From an uncultured Flavobacteriaceae bacterium (GTDB lineage: Bacteria; Bacteroidota; Bacteroidia; Flavobacteriales; Flavobacteriaceae): DNA of 64,000 nucleotides. The stretch covers positions 1 through 64,000 of the forward strand of contig CAKZOO010000117.1 in NCBI GenBank assembly GCA_937136455.1, given 5' to 3'. Positions 8,854-14,817 of this stretch are shown here, one piece after another. The first letter of the stretch is position 1, and every line of letters begins with the position of its first letter. A model generated the notes under the pieces. The model did no database searches, was not told the DNA's origin, and saw only the letters and a program-made list of their open reading frames with translations. The position numbers and the translations under genes were made by a program.

Positions 8854-9189
8854 TTATTCTTCTATGTGAATTGCTTTTAATGAATAGCTAATATTGTTAG
8901 TGTGATCAGCTTCCACAATGAGGTCTTTGGTGAACAAATCTTGGTAACCTAAAAAGCGAACTTTTAATTTGTAAGTCCCAGGTTCTAAACCAATGACAGT
9001 AAAATTACCATCAAAATCAGTAGTTGCAGTTTTATTGGTATCCACAACCTCTACCGTTGCAAATGCAAGCGGACTGTTGTCAGCTTCAAGATCTAAAATT
9101 TTTCCGGTGATGGATCCTTTATCATTTGCCATTTGAGCAAAGCTGATAGCAGAAACACATAAGGCGATTAGTAAACTAATTTTTTTCAT
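8854..9189 (-). CDS. Secreted stand-alone CarboxypepD_reg-like domain protein
   Basis: 111 residues: a signal peptide (MKKISLLIALCVSAISFAQ) plus a single CarboxypepD_reg-like beta-sandwich (GSITGKILDLEADNSPLAFA ... DFDGNFTVIGLEPGTYKLKVRFLGYQDLF). It strongly resembles the N-terminal domain of the receptor encoded just downstream (DFDGLYEFNNLEPGTYTLEISFLGYETI) and ends where that receptor continues into its plug. It could be a truncated duplicate of the receptor gene or a functional periplasmic domain. It has its own promoter (TATTTTTG, 9206-9213), an intact start and a strong terminator, which argues for an expressed gene. No specific function is known to me. Confidence 0.75.
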   Translation of the reverse strand: MKKISLLIALCVSAISFAQMANDKGSITGKILDLEADNSPLAFATVEVVDTNKTATTDFDGNFTVIGLEPGTYKLKVRFLGYQDLFTKDLIVEADHTNNISYSLKAIHIEE

Positions 9190-9205
9190 CGATTTATTTT
9201 TATTA

Positions 9206-9281
9206 CAAAAATATCCTTCAAGCGCTAAGGTTCTGTTAAGTCAGTATTATCAATTCGCTATTTGATGTTATGATTGTGTTA
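9206..9281 (-). promoter_or_regulatory. Promoter and GTTA-type repeats upstream of the CarboxypepD_reg gene
   Basis: A perfect minus-strand -7 box TATTTTTG (9206-9213) lies 16 nt before the ATG. Upstream, + strand tetramers GCTA 9224, GTTA 9235, ATTA 9246 and GCTA 9257 are 11 bp apart, then GTTA at 9267 and 9278 (a 10-bp step and an 11-bp step). The array is weaker than the one at phoB and runs opposite to the gene. Confidence 0.4.
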
Positions 9282-9367
9282 AGCTCTTAAAAAACATGAA
9301 TAATAGTTAGTTTTAATTAAAAATATATTCACATATATAACTGATAAACAGTGATTAAAAAGCTTAT

Positions 9368-9439
9368 GTTAAATTAAGGTTACCAAATTGTTAAGCCAAT
9401 GTTTCCAAATGATTAATTCGTAATTTTATACTATATCAA
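9368..9439 (+). promoter_or_regulatory. PhoB-box-like array (4 x 11 bp) plus -7 region upstream of the YwqK-like gene
   Basis: Four contiguous 11-bp units start at 9368, 9379, 9390 and 9401 with GTTA, GTTA, GTTA and GTTT. A degenerate -7 box, TATATCAA, begins at 9432, exactly 31 bp after the last unit, the same distance as at phoB. PhoB-family regulators are known to bind head-to-tail on 11-bp direct repeats. The specific consensus here is inferred. Confidence 0.55.
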
Positions 9440-9451
9440 AAATGAAATAAG

Positions 9452-9799
9452 ATGAAAACAGTATTAAGCCTAATGATTTGTATATTAAGCACTGGAGTGT
9501 TTGCACAAGAAACTAACCCCAAATACACTAAGGATGGTGATCGAGTTGAAGCTGTTTATTATCATTCAAATGGTCAAGTTTCTCAACAAGGATTTTTCAA
9601 GGAAGGAAAATTAAGTGGGTTGTGGATGATGTATAATGAAGAAGGAGAAAAAATTGCTCAGGGTTATTACGCTAATGGGAAGAAAACGGGAAAATGGTTT
9701 ATTTGGGAAAATGGAAAACTCAATGAAGTAGATTATATCGATAATAAAATTGTAAATCACATTCTTTGGGATCAAAAAGAAGCGATTGTCAATAGATGA
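9452..9799 (+). CDS. Secreted YwqK-like (MORN-type repeat) protein
   Basis: 115 residues with a signal peptide (MKTVLSLMICILSTGVFAQ) followed by three to four short repeats of the YwqK/MORN_2 kind: YYHSNGQVSQQGFFKEGKLSG, MYNEEGEKIAQGYYANGKKTG and FIWENGKLNEVDYIDNKI. Such repeats fold as stacked beta-hairpins. Family members are often labelled 'toxin-antitoxin YwqK antitoxin', but no toxin partner is present and the protein is exported. It is a single-gene unit bounded by the repeat array upstream and a strong terminator downstream, directly in front of phoB. Its likely control by phosphate limitation is inferred from the array. Confidence 0.75.
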   Translation: MKTVLSLMICILSTGVFAQETNPKYTKDGDRVEAVYYHSNGQVSQQGFFKEGKLSGLWMMYNEEGEKIAQGYYANGKKTGKWFIWENGKLNEVDYIDNKIVNHILWDQKEAIVNR

Positions 9800-9822
9800 A
9801 ATTAGTATTAACTAAGTGTTTC

Positions 9823-9854
9823 AAAGCTCCTCAAGTCTGAAGGAGCTTTTTTTT
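9823..9854 (+). terminator. Rho-independent terminator after the YwqK-like gene
   Basis: Stem aaagctcct/aggagcttt (9823-9831 with 9841-9849), 9-nt loop, then a T-run to 9854. It ends 3 bp before the first 11-bp unit of the phoB promoter. Confidence 0.92.
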
Positions 9855-9857
9855 GAT

Positions 9858-9929
9858 GTTACCTTAAAGTTAATTTAAGTTTATGATTCTGTTTAAAAAG
9901 TCCTATATGCTTATTAATCACTAAATTTG
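9858..9929 (+). promoter_or_regulatory. phoB promoter: 4 x 11-bp PhoB-box-like repeats plus -7 box
   Basis: Contiguous 11-bp units start at 9858 (GTTA), 9869 (GTTA), 9880 (TTTA) and 9891 (GTTT). A perfect -7 box TAAATTTG follows at 9922-9929, 31 bp after the start of the last unit. This suggests autoregulation of phoB by activation at the -33 position. Confidence 0.6.
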
Positions 9930-9959
9930 AAGCATTATCTTAATAATAATTTTAAATTA

Positions 9960-10643
9960 ATGAAGGTATTAATTGTAGATGATGAATCTGATATTCTTGA
10001 AATTGTTTCTTACAATTTAGAATCTGCTGGATATGATGTCTATACAGCTAGTAATGGAATTGAAGGAATAGCATTGGCGAAAGAACAGCAACCTCAATTA
10101 ATCATTTTGGATGTAATGATGCCAGGGATGGATGGTATCGAGACTTGTGAAAAGTTAAGATCACTACCTCAACTGGATCAGACTATTATAGCTTTTTTTA
10201 CCGCAAGAGGAGAAGATTATTCGCAAATGGCTGGATTTGAGGCGGGTGCGGATGATTACATAACTAAGCCCATCAAACCAAAGATTCTTGTCAGTAAGGT
10301 GAAATCACTTTTAAGAAGATTTAATACTTCGGAACAGAAAGAAGAATCATCTATCGAAAGCATTCAATTATCCAATTTAGAAATCGATAGAGAACAATAT
10401 GAAATCAAATTAAAAGGAAAGGTGATTAATCTTCCTAGAAAAGAATTTGAATTATTAGCCTTATTGGCTTCAAAACCCAATAAAGTATTTACTAGAGAAG
10501 CGATACTTGATCACGTTTGGGGAAATGATGTTGTTGTTGGAGGTCGTACCATAGACGTTCACATTCGAAAACTTCGTGAAAAAATAGGAGACAAACGTTT
10601 TAAAACCGTCAAAGGAGTAGGGTATAAGTTTGTTGAGAAATAA
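9960..10643 (+). CDS. phoB: Response regulator, OmpR/PhoB family
   Basis: 227 residues. Receiver domain with acidic pocket Asp7-Asp8, phospho-acceptor Asp51 (LIILDVMMPGMDG), switch Thr81 and Lys103 (ADDYITKPIK), followed by an OmpR-type winged-helix domain (about 135-225) ending FKTVKGVGYKFVEK. I start at ATG 9960: the longer frame begins with a TTG at 9927 that lies inside the -7 box. The stop overlaps the start of the kinase gene (TAATGG), so the pair is translationally coupled. The PhoB identity is supported by the kinase, the conserved flavobacterial placement before trmB and the 11-bp repeats upstream. Binding to those repeats is inferred. Confidence 0.85.
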   Translation: MKVLIVDDESDILEIVSYNLESAGYDVYTASNGIEGIALAKEQQPQLIILDVMMPGMDGIETCEKLRSLPQLDQTIIAFFTARGEDYSQMAGFEAGADDYITKPIKPKILVSKVKSLLRRFNTSEQKEESSIESIQLSNLEIDREQYEIKLKGKVINLPRKEFELLALLASKPNKVFTREAILDHVWGNDVVVGGRTIDVHIRKLREKIGDKRFKTVKGVGYKFVEK

Positions 10644-11713
10644 TGGAACCTAAAGAAAAAAAATCCTACAAATTTGCCCTGCTAACCTCATTGGCAATTT
10701 CTGGCCTTTTAACTGTTATAACGACCCTTTTTTTGGTTGGCCAAGGAAATTTTGACATTGGATTTTCACTGCTTTATTTTTCGATTTCATTTGTTGTATC
10801 ATTTGGAGTCATTCAATTTAGAATTGAACGAGTCATCTACAGAAGTATAAAGCACTTAAGAGATACACTAAAACTTTTAGAATCGAGTCCTGTCAATAGA
10901 GATATTATCACTACAAATGTAAAATCCTTAACAGAAGAGATTGAGACTTATGCCATCAACAAGAAGATTGAATTGGAAAGTCTCAAGGGAAGAGATGATT
11001 TTAGAAGGGAGTTTATTGGGAATGTATCTCATGAATTAAAAACACCACTTTTTACCATTCAGGGCTATATAGATACCTTACTTGAAGGTGCAGCTGATAA
11101 TGAAAAACTTCGTGTAAAATACCTTGAAAGAGCTTCAAAAGCTGCTGACCGTCTTACTTATATTATCAAAGATCTCGATTTGATTACCAAACTTGAAATG
11201 GGTGAATTGCAATTGGAACCTATCAATTTTGATATTGTTCAGGTAGTGGAAGCTGTCTTTGAAATGATGGAAATGAGAGCTGCCAAAAAGAAAATAACCT
11301 TGACCTTTGATACGAATTATTCTGCTGGTGTTAATGTGTTTGGAGATCAAGAAAAAATAAGGCAAGTCGTTACTAATTTAGTGGACAATGCCATTAAATA
11401 CGGCAAGCAAGATGGGACTGTAGAGATTAGTATACAAAGTATTAGTAAGAAAAAAATCTTATTAAGAGTTACCGATAATGGTGAGGGAATACCAAAAGAA
11501 GATTTGCCGAGACTTTTTGAGCGATTTTACAGAGTCGATAAGAGTGGTAATCGCAAGCAAGGTGGTTCAGGATTGGGCTTATCTATTGTAAAACACATCA
11601 TCGAAGCTCACGATCAAAAGATATTTGTTGAGAGTACAAAGGAAATAGGTTCTGAATTTTCCTTTACTTTGCAAAAATCTAATGATCTACATCCAAATGG
11701 GGAGCAAAAATAA
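10643..11713 (+). CDS. phoR: Sensor histidine kinase, PhoR-like
   Basis: 356 residues. Two transmembrane segments (about 11-33 and 38-58) with a very short periplasmic loop, so no large ligand-binding domain outside. A cytoplasmic linker (60-115) leads to the HisKA domain with phospho-acceptor His130 (FIGNVSHELKTPLFTIQGY). The HATPase_c domain has the N box (VTNLVDNAIKYG), G1/F box (VTDNGEGIPKEDLPRLFERFYR) and G2 box (GGSGLGLSIVKHII). The minimal sensor agrees with PhoR-type kinases that read phosphate status through a transporter and PhoU-like partner; the PiT transporter at the window edge has a PhoU-like tail. The gene overlaps phoB by 1 nt and trmB by 17 nt. Confidence 0.83.
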   Translation: MEPKEKKSYKFALLTSLAISGLLTVITTLFLVGQGNFDIGFSLLYFSISFVVSFGVIQFRIERVIYRSIKHLRDTLKLLESSPVNRDIITTNVKSLTEEIETYAINKKIELESLKGRDDFRREFIGNVSHELKTPLFTIQGYIDTLLEGAADNEKLRVKYLERASKAADRLTYIIKDLDLITKLEMGELQLEPINFDIVQVVEAVFEMMEMRAAKKKITLTFDTNYSAGVNVFGDQEKIRQVVTNLVDNAIKYGKQDGTVEISIQSISKKKILLRVTDNGEGIPKEDLPRLFERFYRVDKSGNRKQGGSGLGLSIVKHIIEAHDQKIFVESTKEIGSEFSFTLQKSNDLHPNGEQK

Positions 11714-12365
11714 GCTTAAGCGATTTAAAGAAAACGAAACTTTTTCCAATGTCATTCAACCCTCTAGAGAAGAGGTGGTGACCAATGGACTTGAACTCAA
11801 AGGAAATTGGAATGCTAAATTTGGTAATAACAACCCCATCGTTCTAGAATTAGGATGTGGAAAAGGAGAGTACACCATTGGACTCGCTCGTTTAAATCCC
11901 AATGTCAATTATATCGGAATTGATATTAAGGGGGCACGCTTTTGGAGAGGTGCCAAGACTGCTATTGACGAAGGACTTTGCAATGTGTGTTTTGTTCGAA
12001 CTCAAATAGAACTCGTCGATCATCTCTTTGATGCAAAAGAAGTATCTGAAATTTGGATCACTTTTCCAGACCCCCAAATCAAATACAAGAGAACCAAGCA
12101 CCGTATGACCAATGAGGTGTTTTTGGACCGTTATCGAAATATTCTAAATGACTCTGGAGTCGTACATTTAAAGACCGATTCCGAATTTATGCACGGTTAT
12201 ACCTTAGGCCTTTGTCACGGCCTTGGACTAGAGGTGCAGTACGCCAATCACAATGTCTATAAAAACGAAGGAGCACCTTCTGAGGTATTAGATATTCAAA
12301 CTTTCTACGAAAAGCAGTATCTTGAGCAAGGAAAGCCAATTACCTATATGCGATTTAAACCCTAG
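11697..12365 (+). CDS. trmB: tRNA (guanine-N7-)-methyltransferase
   Basis: 222 residues. Catalyses m7G46 formation in tRNA with S-adenosylmethionine. The SAM-binding motif is VLELGCGKGEYTIGLA, the acidic IGIDIKGARFWRG follows, and the tRNA-binding/catalytic block is WITFPDPQIKYKRTKHRM. The start is ATG 11697 (MGSKNKLKRFKEN, the usual flavobacterial beginning) rather than the ATG at 11682 in the same frame. It therefore overlaps the end of phoR by 17 nt, implying co-transcription of a housekeeping tRNA methylase with the phosphate two-component system. Confidence 0.93.
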   Translation: MGSKNKLKRFKENETFSNVIQPSREEVVTNGLELKGNWNAKFGNNNPIVLELGCGKGEYTIGLARLNPNVNYIGIDIKGARFWRGAKTAIDEGLCNVCFVRTQIELVDHLFDAKEVSEIWITFPDPQIKYKRTKHRMTNEVFLDRYRNILNDSGVVHLKTDSEFMHGYTLGLCHGLGLEVQYANHNVYKNEGAPSEVLDIQTFYEKQYLEQGKPITYMRFKP

Positions 12366-12366
12366 G

Positions 12367-12996
12367 ATGGAGTATTACAGCACCTTATTTTTTATCACTT
12401 TTTCAGCGGCCTTTTTAGGAACCATGCCTCCTGGCATGCTCAATTTAACAGCACTAAAGATCAGAGTGAGTAAGGGTAAGAAGAATGCTTATTTGTTTAC
12501 ACTAGGGGTTTGTATCATTGTGCTAATTCAATCTCTTATTGGAGTACAGGTATCCAAATACCTTTACAAACATCCTGAGGTAATTGATTTATTGATGAAA
12601 ATTGCAATTGGAGTCTTTGCCATTCTCAGTGTCTATTTTTACGCTAGTGCAAAAAAAGTCAAGGATGAACGCACTAAAATAGCCTCTGATAAAAAACGAA
12701 ATGATTTTTTAAAGGGATTGATTCTTGCGAGTTTAAATATGTTGGCAATTCCTTATTATTCTGGGATCAACGCCATGTGGCGCTCTTCTGGTTGGATTGA
12801 GTTTAATCCAATTGACACTGCTGTTTTTGTTTTAGGGGCCTCTCTTGGTACTGCTGCTGTTTTGCTCTTCTACGCTCGTTACTTTAAGAACGTCAAGATT
12901 GAAAAGCACCGTTTTAGCAAGCGTCTCAATTATATGCTATCTGCATTAATGATCATTTTGGTAATGATTACTGTGATTCGATTATACTATCGTTAG
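12367..12996 (+). CDS. LysE-family exporter
   Basis: 209 residues, integral membrane. About six hydrophobic segments and the N-terminal signature FSAAFLGTMPPGMLNLTALKIRVSKGKKNAYLFTLG, matching the conserved PGP/PGM...N block of LysE/RhtB-type amino-acid exporters. The substrate cannot be told from sequence. I use ATG 12367, one base after the trmB stop; the longer frame would run back into trmB. The next gene (ATL protein) begins at the base after this stop, so trmB, exporter and ATL form one tight transcript. Confidence 0.78.
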   Translation: MEYYSTLFFITFSAAFLGTMPPGMLNLTALKIRVSKGKKNAYLFTLGVCIIVLIQSLIGVQVSKYLYKHPEVIDLLMKIAIGVFAILSVYFYASAKKVKDERTKIASDKKRNDFLKGLILASLNMLAIPYYSGINAMWRSSGWIEFNPIDTAVFVLGASLGTAAVLLFYARYFKNVKIEKHRFSKRLNYMLSALMIILVMITVIRLYYR

Positions 12997-13329
12997 ATGA
13001 AACAGGATACGACTGGTTTTTTTCAAAGAGTATATGAAGTCTGTAGAGAAATCCCCTATGGCAGGGTGACTTCATACGGAGCCATTGCACAGTATTTAGG
13101 ATCTAAATCTTCAGCCCGAATGGTGGGTTGGGCGATGAATGCTTCTCATGGACTAGAGGATGTTCCAGCACATCGAGTAGTCAACAGAAATGGACTCCTT
13201 AGTGGGAAACATCACTTCGAAGGAACTAATCTAATGCAACAACTCTTAGAGAGTGAAGGAGTCGAGGTAATCGATTCTCAGGTACAGGATTTTAAAGTCG
13301 TATTTTGGGATCCGAATTTGGAGTTATAG
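12997..13329 (+). CDS. Alkyltransferase-like (ATL) DNA-binding protein
   Basis: 110 residues covering only the DNA-binding domain of O6-methylguanine-DNA methyltransferase: PYGRVTSYGAIAQYLG, the helix-turn-helix SARMVGWAMNAS and VPAHRVVNRNGLLSG. The PCHR active site is PAHR here (Ala58 in place of the acceptor Cys), the hallmark of ATL proteins. These flip and bind O6-alkylguanine without removing the alkyl group and mark it for nucleotide excision repair. It cannot therefore be a classical ogt/mgmt repair enzyme. Tightly packed after the LysE-type gene. Confidence 0.88.
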   Translation: MKQDTTGFFQRVYEVCREIPYGRVTSYGAIAQYLGSKSSARMVGWAMNASHGLEDVPAHRVVNRNGLLSGKHHFEGTNLMQQLLESEGVEVIDSQVQDFKVVFWDPNLEL

Positions 13330-13394
13330 CTTCCTAAATTCATCTCGTTGCTGTATCTTTACACTCTGATTTATTTAAATTTAATCTCATTAAA

Positions 13395-14528
13395 ATGACT
13401 CTTAATAAAAAGGATATACTCAAGGCTCTCGAACTGATTTCTGCTCCTGGTGCAGGAACAAATTTGATCGAAAGTGGATCGGTAAAAAATGTAGTGATTT
13501 TTGGAGACGAGGTTGTTGTCGATGTTGAAATTGACAACCCAAGTCTACAGGCGAAGAAAAAGACCGAAGTTGAAATCATGAAGATTATTCATGACGAGGT
13601 ATATCAAAAAGCAAAGGTGCAGGTGAATGTAAAGGTGAGTGAAAAAGCTTCAGCTCCTAAACCAAACCTCATTAAGGGTCAACCAATTGAAGGAATTCAA
13701 AACATCATCGCTGTAGCCTCTGGTAAGGGTGGAGTTGGTAAATCTACTGTTACAGCAAATCTTGCGGTAAGCCTTCAACAAAAAGGATTTAAAGTAGGGG
13801 TTTTAGATGCGGATTTATACGGGCCATCCATGCCTACTATGTTTGATGTGGTTGGACATAAACCATTAGCAGTAACGGTGGATGGAAAGTCTAAAATGGT
13901 TCCAGTGGAGGCCTATGGTGTTAAGATGTTATCGCTTGGATTCTTTACAGAGCCGAATCAGGCAGTGATCTGGAGAGGAGCTATGGCATCCAAGGCACTC
14001 AATCAATTGATTTTTGACGCCCATTGGGGAGAATTAGACTTTTTATTAATCGATTTACCTCCAGGAACAGGTGATATTCATTTGAGTATTATGCAGGCAC
14101 TTCCAATTACAGGAGCAGTTGTTGTGAGTACCCCACAAGAGGTAGCACTTGCAGATGCTCGCAAAGGAATTGCGATGTTTAGACAAGAATCGATTCAAGT
14201 TCCAGTACTTGGAATCATAGAGAATATGGCCTATTTTACCCCTGAAGAACTTCCCAATAATAAATATTATATATTTGGGAAAGAGGGAGCTAAGAATTTA
14301 AGTGAGACTATAGAGGTGCCCTTCTTAGGTGAGTTACCACTGGTTCAATCAATTCGCGAAGCTGGAGATGTCGGAAGACCTGCGGCACTTCAAGAAAATA
14401 AAGTGTTGAATGAAGCATTTGATCAGTTGACCAAAAATATGGTATCTGAATTAGTTAAGAGAAATGAAGAATTGCCAGCGACAGAGGCTATAAAGATTAC
14501 AACCATGGCTGGTTGTTCAACAAAATAA
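13395..14528 (+). CDS. Mrp/ApbC/NBP35-type Fe-S cluster carrier ATPase
   Basis: 377 residues. N-terminal MIP18/DUF59 domain (1-80), then a ParA/MinD-like P-loop ATPase with the deviant Walker A GKGGVGKST (110-118), DADLYGPSMPTMF (switch I) and IDLPPGTGD (Walker B). It binds and transfers 4Fe-4S clusters in the cytoplasm. The CxxC found near the C-terminus of many ApbC/Ind1 proteins is absent; the position after ENMAYF reads TPEELPNNKYYIFG, and the only Cys here is near the C-terminus (MAGCSTK). An Nfu-domain gene follows after 3 nt, a sensible functional pair. A TATCTTTA hexamer-like box at 13354-13361 may be its -7 element. Confidence 0.9.
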   Translation: MTLNKKDILKALELISAPGAGTNLIESGSVKNVVIFGDEVVVDVEIDNPSLQAKKKTEVEIMKIIHDEVYQKAKVQVNVKVSEKASAPKPNLIKGQPIEGIQNIIAVASGKGGVGKSTVTANLAVSLQQKGFKVGVLDADLYGPSMPTMFDVVGHKPLAVTVDGKSKMVPVEAYGVKMLSLGFFTEPNQAVIWRGAMASKALNQLIFDAHWGELDFLLIDLPPGTGDIHLSIMQALPITGAVVVSTPQEVALADARKGIAMFRQESIQVPVLGIIENMAYFTPEELPNNKYYIFGKEGAKNLSETIEVPFLGELPLVQSIREAGDVGRPAALQENKVLNEAFDQLTKNMVSELVKRNEELPATEAIKITTMAGCSTK

Positions 14529-14531
14529 AGA

Positions 14532-14768
14532 ATGAGTCCAGAAGAAGTAAAAACAAATATTGAAAAAGCACTTGAGGAAATCAGACCTTTCTTGCAATCT
14601 GATGGTGGCGATATCGACCTTGTTGATATTGTTGACGGTGTTCATGTAAAGGTTTCTTTTAAAGGAGCCTGTGATAATTGCTCCATCAATCAAATGACCT
14701 TGAAGTCTGGGGTTGAAATGACGATTAAAAAGTACGTTCCTCAGATCGAAAGTGTGACTGCAGTATAA
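14532..14768 (+). CDS. NifU-like (Nfu) Fe-S scaffold domain protein
   Basis: 78 residues forming a single Nfu domain: IRPFLQSDGGDIDLVDI at the start and FKGACDNCSINQMTLKSGVEMTIKKY with the cluster-binding CxxC (Cys47, Cys50). It assembles or delivers Fe-S clusters. Located 3 nt after the Mrp-type ATPase gene and evidently co-transcribed with it. Length matches the stand-alone Nfu proteins of Bacteroidota. Confidence 0.93.
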   Translation: MSPEEVKTNIEKALEEIRPFLQSDGGDIDLVDIVDGVHVKVSFKGACDNCSINQMTLKSGVEMTIKKYVPQIESVTAV

Positions 14769-14817
14769 CTTCAAATTCTTTGGTTGAATTTCTTATCTTA
14801 GAGAAAATTTAACCCTC

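Noticed and set aside
8854..9189. Pseudogene of a TonB-dependent receptor
   Set aside because: It has an intact signal peptide, domain, stop, promoter box and terminator, so a small functional gene is more likely, though origin as a fragment remains possible.
9927..9959. Extended phoB start (TTG 9927)
   Set aside because: The TTG is part of the TAAATTTG box; ATG 9960 gives the standard receiver-domain beginning MKVLIVDDE.
12997..13329. Functional O6-methylguanine methyltransferase
   Set aside because: The acceptor cysteine is replaced by alanine (PAHR).
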